This document shows positions 15,385-23,827 of a DNA stretch of 41,152 nt, piece after piece. The DNA comes from Akkermansia muciniphila. GTDB lineage: Bacteria; Verrucomicrobiota; Verrucomicrobiia; Verrucomicrobiales; Verrucomicrobiaceae. Location: assembly GCA_945882215.1 (NCBI GenBank), contig CAMCWM010000025.1, forward strand, positions 1-41,152, in the 5' to 3' direction. The position numbers and the translations under genes are program-made. Under the pieces are notes generated by a model. That model ran no database searches and was not told the origin of the DNA. It worked only from the letters and a program-made list of their open reading frames with translations. Position 1 is the first letter of the stretch; each line of letters starts with the position of its first letter.

Positions 15385-16539
15385 ATGGCTGACAAACGCG
15401 ATTATTACGAAGTCCTCGGCGTCTCACGCGACGTCTCCGCCGACGACTTGAAAAAGGCCTACCGCAAGCTCGCTGTGAAATTTCACCCGGATAAAAATCC
15501 GGACGACAAGAGCGCGGAGGGCAAGTTCAAGGAGGTTGGCGAAGCCTACGATGTGCTCAGCGACGATCAAAAACGCGCCGCGTATGATCGCTACGGCCAC
15601 GCCGCCTTCGCGGGTGGCATGGGCGGTCCGTCCACTGGCGGTGGTGGCTTCCATGATCCCTTCGACATCTTCCGCGAAGTCTTCGCCGGTGGTGGCGGCG
15701 GTGGCATCTTCGAGCAATTCTTCGGTGGTGGTGGAGGCGGAGGCCGTCGTCGCGATGGCCCGCAGCGTGGCAGCGACCTGCGCTACGGCATGGAAATCAC
15801 GCTCGAAGACGCCGCGCACGGCGTGGAGCGTGAGATCGAATACGAGCGCAGCGCCTCGTGCAAACCCTGCTCAGGCTCTGGCTCTGCCAGCGGCGGTGGC
15901 GGAAAAAAAACCTGCCGCACCTGCGGCGGTGTCGGCCAGGTCATCAGTTCGCGCGGCTTTTTCCAGATTCAGCAGACCTGCCCCGATTGCAGTGGCAGCG
16001 GCGAGATGATCAGCGACCCCTGCCGCACCTGCAGCGGCACCGGACGTTCCAAAGAACGCACCAAAGTGCGCGTCAAAGTGCCCGCTGGCATCGAAGACGG
16101 TTCACGTCTGCGTTCCAGCGGCAACGGTGACCTCGGCCTCAAAAACGGCCCCGCTGGCGACCTCTACATCGTCATCCAGGTCAAATCGCACGAGATCTTC
16201 GAACGCGAAGGCAACGACCTGCACTGCGACATGCCCCTTTCCTTCGCCACCGCCGCGCTCGGCGGTGAAATCACCGTGCCCACGATGGAAGCCAAGGCCT
16301 CGGTCAAAGTGCCCGCTGGCACACAGAACGGCACCACCTTCCGCCTGCGCGGCAAAGGCATGAAAATCCTCGGTGAAGACCGCTTTGGCGATCTGTATGT
16401 CCACGTTCAGATCGCTGTCCCCACCAAGCTCAACGCCGAACAGCGCGAGAAGCTCGATGAATTCGCCAAATCACTCGGTGAGCAGACATCGCCCATGGAG
16501 GAGAGCTTCTTTGAGAAGGCTAAAAAATTCTTCCGCTAA
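15385..16539 (+). CDS. dnaJ: Chaperone DnaJ (type I Hsp40)
   Basis: A 384-residue co-chaperone that stimulates DnaK ATPase and delivers substrates. The J domain (about 5-70) has the HPD motif at 34-36. A glycine/phenylalanine-rich linker follows (about 75-125). The zinc domain (about 159-220) has all four CxxCxGxG repeats ([24 protein letters not shown] and CRTCSGTG). The C-terminal substrate-binding domains end in a FFEKAKKFF tail. It is a normal full-length protein, co-directional with grpE. The ATG at 15385 has no Shine-Dalgarno sequence. No clear intrinsic terminator follows. Confidence 0.96.
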   Translation: MADKRDYYEVLGVSRDVSADDLKKAYRKLAVKFHPDKNPDDKSAEGKFKEVGEAYDVLSDDQKRAAYDRYGHAAFAGGMGGPSTGGGGFHDPFDIFREVFAGGGGGGIFEQFFGGGGGGGRRRDGPQRGSDLRYGMEITLEDAAHGVEREIEYERSASCKPCSGSGSASGGGGKKTCRTCGGVGQVISSRGFFQIQQTCPDCSGSGEMISDPCRTCSGTGRSKERTKVRVKVPAGIEDGSRLRSSGNGDLGLKNGPAGDLYIVIQVKSHEIFEREGNDLHCDMPLSFATAALGGEITVPTMEAKASVKVPAGTQNGTTFRLRGKGMKILGEDRFGDLYVHVQIAVPTKLNAEQREKLDEFAKSLGEQTSPMEESFFEKAKKFFR

Positions 16540-17124
16540 AAAATTGTCCCCTCACTAACTGCATATGCCAGCCATTCATCTTCAGCGGAATTGATTCAGG
16601 CAGCACTAATTTATTTTCCACCGCAGACGAGACTTCGCGGCATAGTAGCATTCAAGAAGCGAAACAGTCACTCCGTAGAAATGAACTGTTCCCAGTTCCA
16701 GGTGGGCGTGCAAGTGGAGTCCGTGTCCTGAGCAACGCCATCACGCGAAAAAGCGCTGGTTTTGCGTCGATGAAGCGAGCAGCGCTCTCGAAACCCAGGC
16801 AATGAAAAGCGGCAAGGAGCATCGGGTGGCCTTGCTGCCGGGCCAAAACCTCGTTCTCAAAGTCGCCGATGCCCGCAAGCTCGCCACGGAGTCGCTTTTC
16901 GATTGCCTGATCGATCTTCTGCTGTCCAACCACTTTTTGACGACCAGATTCAACTGCTCGGCAGCATGCGTGTCTTCAATCCAGGCAGAAGGAGTTGAAT
17001 CGTGGCCGGATCAAATGGCATGAGAAGAAGCTGACGGAATCCCCATTTTGCACAACTCGCACTTCCGCTACCAGTCATCCGCCCCACACGCCCCCCGCTT
17101 GACACTCATGAGATCATCTTTGAC
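16540..17124 (+). other. 585-bp stretch without a convincing intact gene
   Basis: Only short frames occur here. On the minus strand two overlapping frames (about 16650-16933 and 16741-17030) together look like one broken helical protein: joining WIEDTHAAEQLNLVVKK to GQQKIDQAIEKRLRGELAG needs a frame change near 16930. This could be a decayed gene fragment, but I recognise no family. A TTGACA lies at 17099-17104, too close (26 nt) to the next ATG to fit a normal promoter for it. No RNA gene or mobile element is seen. Confidence 0.35.
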
Positions 17125-17700
17125 ATGAAGCTCCTGTTGGATCCCTGCGTGGCCAAGACGCTCGTGCTCGTCGTTCTGGCCGGATTGTCCTTCCTGACCA
17201 TGACGCTGTGCAGCCAGCCGCTGCGGCAGGCAGGCCTGAAGTCCATCATCGACATTGAAGTGGTCACGAACCTCAGCAAGGCGACGAAGCTATGGAATGA
17301 CATCGGCTTCTGCAAGGAATCGCCGCCCGATGCAGCGCGCAAACGGCTCTTCCTCAGGCACCTCGATCTGGATGCGTGGTTCATCTGCTGCTACGCGCCC
17401 TTGATGTGCCTGCTGTGCTGGTGTGCGGCGGATGCATGGGCCCACGCCTTGCCATGGATGTTCACGTTCGGTCGCTGGCTCGCCGCAGCTCAACTCCTCG
17501 CGGGGGTGCTCGACTTTGTGGAGAACCGCGGGCTGCGCCGGATCATCGAATCCAACACGATCACGAAAGGATCGCTGTGGCTGACTGGCACGGCCTCCCA
17601 GCTCAAATGGCTGATTATAGTGGCAGGCGGCCTTTACATCGTACTTGGCCTCGTGATCTGGATCGTCCACACCCTGAGGAAGAAGGGAAGCAGGGAGTGA
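17125..17700 (+). CDS. Uncharacterised four-helix membrane protein
   Basis: A 191-residue protein with probable transmembrane segments at about 12-30, 85-105, 112-132 and 155-180. Loops are short except for an extracytoplasmic or periplasmic part (about 33-75). It is rich in Cys and Trp around CCYAPLMCLLCWCAADAW. I recognise no named family and no catalytic motif. The end KKGSRE is basic. A TATAAT box starts 50 bp after its stop, before the nfeD-like gene, so the two are probably separate units. Confidence 0.68.
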   Translation: MKLLLDPCVAKTLVLVVLAGLSFLTMTLCSQPLRQAGLKSIIDIEVVTNLSKATKLWNDIGFCKESPPDAARKRLFLRHLDLDAWFICCYAPLMCLLCWCAADAWAHALPWMFTFGRWLAAAQLLAGVLDFVENRGLRRIIESNTITKGSLWLTGTASQLKWLIIVAGGLYIVLGLVIWIVHTLRKKGSRE

Positions 17701-17749
17701 GCCGTCTACAGGGTCTGCTGTCGTGTGGGCTGTAAACTCCTGACAAAAG

Positions 17750-17755
17750 TATAAT
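17750..17755 (+). promoter_or_regulatory. Putative -10 element before the NfeD/paraslipin pair
   Basis: A perfect TATAAT. The predicted transcription start is near 17762. This would give either a leaderless message from the ATG at 17765 or a 30-nt leader before the ATG at 17792. No convincing -35 is present at 16-18 bp. Confidence 0.4.
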
Positions 17756-17791
17756 CGCGCCGGGATGCGCACGGGGGACAGTCGGCGCGTC

Positions 17792-18235
17792 ATGATTACC
17801 GAACCCTTTGCTCTCTGGTTTCTCGCGGGCCTCTTCCTGGTGCTGCTCGAGTTTGCCGCGCCGGGCGTGATCATCGTCTTCATCGGCCTGGGCGCCTGGG
17901 CGGCCTCGCTGACGACCTGGCTGGGCTGGACGCCCACACTGGCCGGACAGATGACGGTCTTCGCGGTCGCCTCCCTCGTCTTCCTCTTCGGCCTGCGCAA
18001 TCTCTTCAAAGGCTGGTTCATGGGCCTGTCGAAAAGCGGCGATGCGCGCGAGACGGATGAAGAGTTCACCGGCAAGGAAGTGCGCGTGGTCACCGCCATC
18101 ACGGAAGACCGTGCGGGCAAGGTGGAGTTCAAGGGCGCGAGCTGGAATGCGCGCTCCACCACCATGCTGAACCCCGGAGACATGGCCGTGATCGTCTCAC
18201 GTGACGGCCTGCTCCTGACCGTCCGTCCCCGTTAA
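17792..18235 (+). CDS. NfeD-family membrane protein
   Basis: A 147-residue short NfeD protein: hydrophobic segments (about 6-26, 28-46 and 50-70) followed by a C-terminal OB-fold (about 85-147) with GKEVRVVTAITEDRAGKVEFKG and the DMAVIVSRDGLLLTVRP end. NfeD proteins work with SPFH/stomatin proteins in membrane microdomains, and the paraslipin gene starts 39 bp downstream, the classic pairing. The long form with an N-terminal ClpP-like protease domain is not present. ATG 17792 fits the usual family start. ATG 17765 would add nine polar residues and fits the TATAAT box at 17750 as a leaderless start. Confidence 0.88.
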   Translation: MITEPFALWFLAGLFLVLLEFAAPGVIIVFIGLGAWAASLTTWLGWTPTLAGQMTVFAVASLVFLFGLRNLFKGWFMGLSKSGDARETDEEFTGKEVRVVTAITEDRAGKVEFKGASWNARSTTMLNPGDMAVIVSRDGLLLTVRPR

Positions 18236-18274
18236 TTTTTCCCCCGACCCATCAACCTCAACCCAACGAATCAT

Positions 18275-19222
18275 ATGACTCTCGAATTCAGCACCATCGT
18301 CGGCCTTGGCATCGCCGCCATTGTCGTCGTCGCCATCCTCCAAGGCGCCCGCGTGGTGCCGCAGCGCAGTGCGTTTGTCATCGAACGTCTGGGCAAGTTC
18401 TCCCGCACCCTGGATGCTGGTTTTCACGTGCTCTTCCCGTTTCTGGACCGTGTGACGGCCAAGCATTCGCTCAAGGAGCAGGTCATCGATGTGCCCTCGC
18501 AGATGTGCATCACGCGGGACAACATCGCCATCGAGATCGACGGCGTGCTCTTCCTGCAGGTGCTCGACCCCGCCCGTGCCACCTACGGTGTGACGAACTA
18601 CTTCATGGCCGCCTCCCAGCTCGCGCAGACGACGCTGCGCTCCGAGATCGGCAAGATGGATCTCGACCGCACCTTTGAGGAGCGCGACAGCATCAACGCA
18701 AACATCGTCGATGCGCTCGACAAGGCCTGCGAGCCTTGGGGCGTGAAGGTGATGCGCTACGAGATCAGCAACATCAATCCGCCGCAATCCGTGAAGGATG
18801 CGCTGGAAAAACAGATGCGCGCCGAACGCGAGCGCCGCGCCCAGGTGGCCATGTCTGAAGGCGACCGCGAAGCCCGCATCAACGTGGCGGAAGGTCACAA
18901 GCAGGAGGCCATCAAGCAGTCCGAAGCCATCAAGATCCGCCAGATCAACGAGGCCGAAGGCAAGGCTCGCGAGATCGAACTCCTCGCCCAGGCCACGGCC
19001 CAGGGCATTGCGCAGATCGCACTGGCCATCAACACGCCCGGCGGCCGCGATGCGGTGAACTTGCGTGTGGCCGAGCAGTATGTGGGTGAATTCGGCAAGC
19101 TCGCCAAGAGCACGAACACCATGATCATCCCGTCGAACCTCAGTGACATCGGCGGCATGGTGGCCAGCATCGGCAACTTGCTCGACCGCACCCGGCCGGC
19201 TGCCGCCGCAGCGCAGAGTTGA
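18275..19222 (+). CDS. SPFH/Band 7 paraslipin (stomatin-like, QmcA type)
   Basis: A 315-residue protein with one N-terminal membrane segment (about 5-24), an SPFH domain (about 27-190) with RSAFVIERLGKFSRTLDAGFH and VDALDKACEPWGVKVMRYEI, and a long charged coiled coil (about 190-250, MRAERERRAQVAMSEGDREA). A C-terminal oligomerisation part ends in a short alanine-rich tail. Paraslipins form large membrane assemblies and act as protease or lipid-domain scaffolds. With NfeD it forms a two-gene unit. The ATG at 18275 is preceded by pyrimidine-rich sequence without a Shine-Dalgarno site. Confidence 0.93.
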   Translation: MTLEFSTIVGLGIAAIVVVAILQGARVVPQRSAFVIERLGKFSRTLDAGFHVLFPFLDRVTAKHSLKEQVIDVPSQMCITRDNIAIEIDGVLFLQVLDPARATYGVTNYFMAASQLAQTTLRSEIGKMDLDRTFEERDSINANIVDALDKACEPWGVKVMRYEISNINPPQSVKDALEKQMRAERERRAQVAMSEGDREARINVAEGHKQEAIKQSEAIKIRQINEAEGKAREIELLAQATAQGIAQIALAINTPGGRDAVNLRVAEQYVGEFGKLAKSTNTMIIPSNLSDIGGMVASIGNLLDRTRPAAAAAQS

Positions 19223-19228
19223 GGCGTG

Positions 19229-19699
19229 CTAACGCACTGCGACCACCTTGGCCGAAACGCCGGGTCGCAGTGCCACCGTCTCACCCTCACGTCGTCCGAT
19301 CAGCTTCTGCCCCAGAGCCGACGCGGGCGTGATGACAACGATCTCTTTGCCCTCATGCAGGATCTCCGTGCCACCGGCAAACGGGCCGAGGAAGTAATGA
19401 CTGCATCCCTCAGGAGCCTCCAAACTCACCAGCGCTCCAAGCGTGATCGCCGCGCCTGACTCCAGCTCATTCCCCGACAAGGCTCCAAACGCCCGCACGG
19501 CCTCCTGCAGCTCCGCGACACGCTTTGCCTGCCCTCGCGCGACATACGAGGCCTCCAGCGTGCGCGTGTCATACTTATTTTCCGCTTTGCTGTCCGGGTC
19601 CGTCGCCGCCGCAAAGGCACCCTGCGCCGCCCGCGTGAGCGACGCGAGTTCGGCATTCAGCACGGAGAGGAGGTGATCGAGGACGGCTTGTTTGTTCAC
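19229..19699 (-). CDS. GreA/GreB-like transcription factor
   Basis: A 156-residue protein. The N-terminal half is a coiled-coil hairpin (about 1-75) whose turn contains DSKAENKYDT. The C-terminal half (about 80-156) matches the FKBP-like GreA/GreB domain (ITPASALGQKLIGRREGETV). Gre factors insert the coiled coil into the RNA polymerase secondary channel and stimulate transcript cleavage. The tip differs from the classical GreA DLSENAEY signature and resembles Gre-like relatives sometimes mislabelled 3-oxoacyl-ACP synthase. The start is taken as GTG at 19699 because no ATG lies upstream near the domain start. It converges with the paraslipin gene (6-bp gap). Confidence 0.8.
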   Translation of the reverse strand: MNKQAVLDHLLSVLNAELASLTRAAQGAFAAATDPDSKAENKYDTRTLEASYVARGQAKRVAELQEAVRAFGALSGNELESGAAITLGALVSLEAPEGCSHYFLGPFAGGTEILHEGKEIVVITPASALGQKLIGRREGETVALRPGVSAKVVAVR

Positions 19700-19762
19700 G
19701 TGGTGGAAATGCCTGTCCGGTGTTTCAGGAGGGGGATCAAGGAGGAATGCAAAAGCCGGGTA

Positions 19763-19792
19763 TTGACCCCCAGTGGCCAGTTCCGGTAAACT
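19763..19792 (+). promoter_or_regulatory. Putative promoter of the pseudopilin gene
   Basis: TTGACC (19763-19768), an 18-bp spacer, then TAAACT (19787-19792), followed by just 6 nt before the ATG at 19799. It would give a leaderless message. No Shine-Dalgarno sequence is present. Confidence 0.42.
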
Positions 19793-19798
19793 CCCGGC

Positions 19799-20425
19799 AT
19801 GAAAACGCACCGGCAGCCTGCTTCGCGAGCGTTCACCCTGATCGAACTCCTCGTCGTGATAACCATCATCGCGATCCTGGTCAGTCTGGCGGGAGCGCAA
19901 ATCATCAAAGTCCTCGACGACGGCAACCGTGTGAAGGTGCTGGCGGTGGTGACCGAGCTGAAGAGCGGGATCGATGCCTACCAGCTCGACTACACGCGCT
20001 TCCCCATCGACTCGAACACCGGCGCCGGAAATGGCGAAGATGTGGCGGAACTGCTCACCGATGGCAGCAACCCGCTCGTGGACGCCCTCTTGGGCATTCC
20101 CCCGGCAGCCAATGCGAGCGGAGGCCGCGACCTCAATCCCAAGCGCACGCCGTTCTCCAATTTTTCCACCGCCAAAAACGATCATCACGGCCTCGTCGGC
20201 TCCACGCGTCCCTACAAGCTGAACGACATGTGGGGCCAGCCTTACCGCATCCTGCTCGACACGAATGGCGACAACCAGGTGAAGAACCCCGATGCCACCA
20301 ACGCCGACCCGAAGATCTCGCAAAATCAGGCCGCGTCCCTCGTGGTGAAGTCCGCCGTTTACAGCTGTGGCAAAGACAAACTACCGCAAACCGCCGATGA
20401 CATCGTGTCTTGGCGGCAGAAGTGA
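19799..20425 (+). CDS. Type II secretion GspG-like pseudopilin
   Basis: A 208-residue protein with a class III (prepilin) leader: a basic N-terminus, cleavage expected between A11 and F12, and the FTLIELLVVITIIAIL helix with the conserved glutamate E16 (position +5). The C-terminal globular part contains the GspG-like MWGQPYRILLDTNGDN segment. Pseudopilins build the short periplasmic fibre of type II secretion systems. PVC genomes often carry many scattered copies, with Ala instead of Gly before the cleavage site as here. No other secretion gene is nearby, so its assembly partner must lie elsewhere. It converges with the SGNH-like gene. Confidence 0.87.
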   Translation: MKTHRQPASRAFTLIELLVVITIIAILVSLAGAQIIKVLDDGNRVKVLAVVTELKSGIDAYQLDYTRFPIDSNTGAGNGEDVAELLTDGSNPLVDALLGIPPAANASGGRDLNPKRTPFSNFSTAKNDHHGLVGSTRPYKLNDMWGQPYRILLDTNGDNQVKNPDATNADPKISQNQAASLVVKSAVYSCGKDKLPQTADDIVSWRQK

Positions 20426-20437
20426 GCGTCGCGGGCG

Positions 20438-21292
20438 CTACTTCCCCGCGTTCTTGAACACTTCAGGGTGATCCAGCAGCACCTTCTTTACCCGCTCCAC
20501 CTGATCAAAGGGGCATTCACCAATCCACGTCGTCTTCTCGATGACCTCACGCCCGCCGATGGTGCCGGCGACGACGAGTCCCGTGAGCATGGATCCCAGC
20601 ATGTCTGGATGCGTGCCGTCCTCCGCGTAAAGCGGCAGCGCTGGAAAGTTCTCATGCACCAGTTTCCAGAAGTCGCCCACCGGACTGACAAGAATGCTGG
20701 CACCCGGGTTTTTCTCCAGCGCCGCCTGCACCGCGCTCACATTCGCGAGGCGGATGCGAGCGTGCGCCACCTCCGGACTGGTGCCGGTGGACAGCGCGTC
20801 GGGAGACCTTTCCTTCCACAGGTTTTCATGCCGCGCCCAGATCTGGAGATCGACGATGAGCATCTTGGGATTCACCGTGCGTGCGAGCGTCACCAGCCGT
20901 GTGAGGCCGTTGTTCATCAGTTGCTTCGCCTCCGGCTGAATGGCAGCGACGGCCGAGAGCACGCTCTGCTCCTGCACCACGAGAACATCCCACGGCTTAC
21001 CATCATCCGCGCCCTGTTTCAGCAGCGCCAGCGCCTCAGGATCGACCGCATGCTGACCGAGCTTGTAGCCTCCCTGCATATAACTGCCGATGTGCGGTGC
21101 GAGCACCCCGGATGACAACAATAACTCGCCCACGATGGCCGGCAGGCCGTTGTGCGCGATGTAGCTGTTGCCCAGAAACAGGATGCGTACATGCGGCGCG
21201 TCATCTGCCGCGTACAAACGGCAGCCGCACGCGACGAGGGCGGCGTGCAGCAGTTTGCGTCGGGACCAGAGGATCGGCGAAACGGAGTTCAT
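20438..21292 (-). CDS. Exported SGNH/GDSL-hydrolase-like protein
   Basis: A 284-residue protein with an N-terminal twin-arginine-like signal (WSRRKLLHAALVACG), then an SGNH-type fold: the GNSYIAHNGLP segment takes the place of the nucleophile block (serine in GNS), VVQEQS follows, and the C-terminal EDGTHPDMLGS carries the Asp-His pair. Such proteins hydrolyse esters, often acetyl groups on carbohydrates; the substrate is unknown. ATG 21292 is used. An in-frame TTG at 21301 has AAGGA upstream and is an alternative. It is the last of three minus-strand genes starting with a sugar-type binding lipoprotein, which fits carbohydrate handling. Confidence 0.74.
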   Translation of the reverse strand: MNSVSPILWSRRKLLHAALVACGCRLYAADDAPHVRILFLGNSYIAHNGLPAIVGELLLSSGVLAPHIGSYMQGGYKLGQHAVDPEALALLKQGADDGKPWDVLVVQEQSVLSAVAAIQPEAKQLMNNGLTRLVTLARTVNPKMLIVDLQIWARHENLWKERSPDALSTGTSPEVAHARIRLANVSAVQAALEKNPGASILVSPVGDFWKLVHENFPALPLYAEDGTHPDMLGSMLTGLVVAGTIGGREVIEKTTWIGECPFDQVERVKKVLLDHPEVFKNAGK

Positions 21293-21322
21293 CGGTTTCA
21301 AGTGTTCGCAGTTCCTTTCAAC

Positions 21323-21856
21323 TCACGGTTTGCACAGCTTGTCCGCCAGCGCCTCCGCCTTCTCGTTGCCCTCCTTGGCGGACAGATGACCGACGACGCG
21401 TGACTTCTCTTTGTCGAGTTTGATGATGATCAGCGTCTCCAGTCGGGTCTGCTTCTCGTCGTCTTTGCTCGACATCATGCGGTAAATGATCGCGTAAGGC
21501 ATGTAGGTGCCGCCCTGGCGGAAGCCACGCCACTGCACGACGTTGTTGGCCTTCGCCGGAAACTGACCAGGGCAGGCGATGAGCGTGTCATGCATGAGGT
21601 CGGTCTTGCTGCCCTTGAACTTCAAATTGATCCAGCTCCGCAAATCACCGCCTTCATGAATGACCTGATAGCCGCCAAGGCCGGGACAGAGGTGCTCGAA
21701 GCTGTCGATCTCGGGATTTTTCTCCAAGGCGGTGTCATGAATGATCTTCACCTTCTTTGGATCAGTGGTGGTGAACTCGGATTCAGGCTTCGGCTCGGCG
21801 GCGGCAGTGATGACCGGGCCAAGGGCGAGCAGGATGAGGAGAGTGAGTTGTTTCAT
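21323..21856 (-). CDS. Exported hypothetical protein
   Basis: A 177-residue protein with a signal peptide (about 1-20, ending ITAAA). The mature region has two cysteines (CPGLGGYQVIH and IACPGQFPAKAN, possibly a disulfide), a YAIIYRMMSS strand and a charged helical end. I recognise no family. It lies 13 bp after the binding lipoprotein and 30 bp before the SGNH-like gene on the same strand, so the three are probably co-transcribed. Confidence 0.68.
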   Translation of the reverse strand: MKQLTLLILLALGPVITAAAEPKPESEFTTTDPKKVKIIHDTALEKNPEIDSFEHLCPGLGGYQVIHEGGDLRSWINLKFKGSKTDLMHDTLIACPGQFPAKANNVVQWRGFRQGGTYMPYAIIYRMMSSKDDEKQTRLETLIIIKLDKEKSRVVGHLSAKEGNEKAEALADKLCKP

Positions 21857-21869
21857 GAAATTTGCGGGA

Positions 21870-22823
21870 TCATTTCAGCGATGCGTCCGCCGCTCCATCG
21901 GCTTTGCGATACAAACTCGTCGGAATGAGCATCTGCGGCGGCAGCTCCTCGCCCTTCGAGTGCCGCAGGAATGCCCGCACGACCTCCACGCCCATCTTGT
22001 CGGGAAACTGAATCGGATCGGCATAAATCTTGCCATCCTTGATCGCCTGCTTGCCCTCCGGCTGGCCGTCGAAGCCGATGATCACGACCTTGTCGGCTTT
22101 TCCTGCTTTCTCCAATGCACCACGCGCACCGAGCGCGGAGGGATCATTGATCGCGAAAATGCCCACCATGTCAGGATGCGCCTGCAGCATGTCCTCGGCG
22201 GCCTTGTAGCCCTTGTCCTTCGCGCCGCCGCCATCGAGTTCGCTCACGATCTCGATCTTCTGCGCCGCCGTCACGTTATGCGCATCAAGCACTTCTTTGA
22301 AACCCTTCACGCGCAGGATGCAGGACTCGACCTGCTTCAAATCCAGCACGCCGATCTTTCCACCCTGGCCCTTCAGCGCCTCGATCATCGCCTTGCCTGC
22401 TTCTTTGCCGCCGCCCAAGTTGTCCGTGGTCACCTGCGTCACGATTTTCACGCCGGGTTCGTTGCACGGCACATCCACCGTGAACACCGGAATGCCCGCC
22501 GCGTTCGCCTCCTGGATCACCGGCACGATCGCCTTCGAGTCCGCCGGGCTCAGCACGATCGCCACCGCCTTCTTCACGATGAAGTCCTTCACCTGATTGC
22601 TCTGCCGCGCCACATCGCTGTCCGCGCTCACCACTAGCGTGTCATAGCCATGCTTCGCCGCCTCGGCGGTGATGTTGTCGCCGATCACCTTGAAAAACGG
22701 ATTCTGCAACGTCAGCAACGACACGCCGATGGTGCCTTTCGTGGCAGTGGCCGGCTTGTCTGACGTTTTGCCGCAGGCGGCGATCAGGGCGGTGCAGAGG
22801 AGAAGGAAGAGGCGTGATTTCAT
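21870..22823 (-). CDS. Ribose-type (RbsB-like) periplasmic binding lipoprotein
   Basis: A 317-residue protein of the type I sugar-binding family (Peripla_BP_4). A lipoprotein signal with lipobox LIAAC (C17) is followed by GTIGVSLLTLQNPFFKVIGDNITAEAAKHG, read here as two shorter motifs: VSLLTLQNPFF, the typical start of RbsB, and the later IFAINDPSALGARGALEKAG and IIGFDGQPEGKQAIKDG. It would deliver a monosaccharide to an ABC importer, or act as a sensor, but no permease or ATPase gene is adjacent. ATG 22823 is preferred; a second ATG at 22832 adds three residues. Lipid anchoring instead of a free periplasmic form is notable for a probably diderm host. Confidence 0.88.
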   Translation of the reverse strand: MKSRLFLLLCTALIAACGKTSDKPATATKGTIGVSLLTLQNPFFKVIGDNITAEAAKHGYDTLVVSADSDVARQSNQVKDFIVKKAVAIVLSPADSKAIVPVIQEANAAGIPVFTVDVPCNEPGVKIVTQVTTDNLGGGKEAGKAMIEALKGQGGKIGVLDLKQVESCILRVKGFKEVLDAHNVTAAQKIEIVSELDGGGAKDKGYKAAEDMLQAHPDMVGIFAINDPSALGARGALEKAGKADKVVIIGFDGQPEGKQAIKDGKIYADPIQFPDKMGVEVVRAFLRHSKGEELPPQMLIPTSLYRKADGAADASLK

Positions 22824-22921
22824 TGCCTGCATGCTAGCACAAAGATAACCCAAGGGCGCAAGCCTCAATTCGGATGGCGTAGAAACCAAGACACGATTCA
22901 CATCGTCCCCACAGTGTGGTA

Positions 22922-22950
22922 TTGACTGGAAGCAGATGGTTTCAGATAAA
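22922..22950 (+). promoter_or_regulatory. Putative promoter of the 22957 membrane-protein gene
   Basis: TTGACT (22922-22927), a 17-bp spacer, then GATAAA (22945-22950), followed by 6 nt and the ATG at 22957. The arrangement argues for the inner ATG rather than the ATG at 22936, which would lie inside the promoter. Confidence 0.38.
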
Positions 22951-22956
22951 AGCGAA

Positions 22957-23817
22957 ATGCAGATATTCATCCGAATCGTCGTTCTTTTGTTTGTCGTTCC
23001 GTTCGCTGCGGTGTTCTTGGGAACGGCCTTGATCTTTATCGTGTTACCAAGCCTTGGTGTGGAGCCGGACAAGCAAGGCATGTATCTCCGCATCATTATG
23101 CCGGTGATGATAGTCGGCGGGATTTGGTTGTATGTGCGAAGTTGGAAGAAGACCGCTACAAACCCCACAAGCACAGCTCCCTCCAGGCCGTCCACATCCT
23201 TGCGCAGTGGGTTTGTCTGGGCGCTTGCCATCGTGATCGGAGGACCGTTTCTATACACAATGGTCCAGTCATCTTCAAAAGACGCCGCAAGAAAGGGGCA
23301 GCCTGGGTATGCCGAGTTTCAGGCTGCCAACAGCCTTTTGATGGGCAGCAGCAAGGGGATCGCTCATGGCAACATGGCCGACGCGCAAAAACTGGCGAAC
23401 GAGTTTTCCCTGCGCCTGAAAGAGGCTCGCAAAATGGGAATCGAAAGCCGGAAATCGTCATCGATAGCGTCTCTCACTGGAGGCGAGTTCCCCACTTACT
23501 GCCTGCTGACCCGGAAAAGTTGTGTCTTTATGGTGCATGTGCCAGACCTGAGAAACTTCTCTCCAGAAGCCAAGGATTTCATTGCGGAAGCCGCCTGGAT
23601 AACAGCCATGACGGTTATTGAGCCGTTCAAAGCAAATCTACGGGATGTTGCGGTCGGCCTGCGTGGTGCGCTCTTTTATGACCGCGTGGTTACTGGCCGT
23701 CTGGATGCCACGGGGAATCTGGCATCTGTCAGACCTGGTCAGGTCAACGGTGACACGGAATGTCAGACGTTCCTCCAGAGTCGCTTTGTGCCACGTTCTT
23801 CAGCAGAGTCGAAATGA
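22957..23817 (+). CDS. Uncharacterised membrane protein
   Basis: A 286-residue protein with three hydrophobic segments: about 3-27 (RIVVLLFVVPFAAVFLG), about 45-60 and about 83-98. A C-terminal soluble part (about 105-286) contains a cysteine-bearing strand region (YCLLTRKSCVFMVHVPD) and a basic/polar end. I recognise no family. The ATG at 22957 is chosen from promoter geometry. The ATG at 22936 would add MVSDKSE and has a weak GGAAG close before it. Base composition is less GC-rich than its neighbours, which may hint at recent acquisition. It is divergent from the binding lipoprotein and convergent with the NamZ fusion. Confidence 0.62.
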   Translation: MQIFIRIVVLLFVVPFAAVFLGTALIFIVLPSLGVEPDKQGMYLRIIMPVMIVGGIWLYVRSWKKTATNPTSTAPSRPSTSLRSGFVWALAIVIGGPFLYTMVQSSSKDAARKGQPGYAEFQAANSLLMGSSKGIAHGNMADAQKLANEFSLRLKEARKMGIESRKSSSIASLTGGEFPTYCLLTRKSCVFMVHVPDLRNFSPEAKDFIAEAAWITAMTVIEPFKANLRDVAVGLRGALFYDRVVTGRLDATGNLASVRPGQVNGDTECQTFLQSRFVPRSSAESK

Positions 23818-23827
23818 ACGAACTTGT

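Noticed and set aside
15680..15760. Glycine-codon repeats (GGTGGTGGC runs)
   Set aside because: They are the normal glycine/phenylalanine-rich linker of DnaJ, not a separate repeat element.
17099..17104. Perfect TTGACA upstream of the 17125 gene
   Set aside because: It is only 26 nt before the ATG, so a -10 at normal spacing would overlap the start codon, and no suitable later start exists.
23160..23220. PSTSLRSG-like peptide resembling translated interspersed repeats
   Set aside because: It is only one short occurrence with no second copy or inverted partner in the window, so it cannot be called a repeat.
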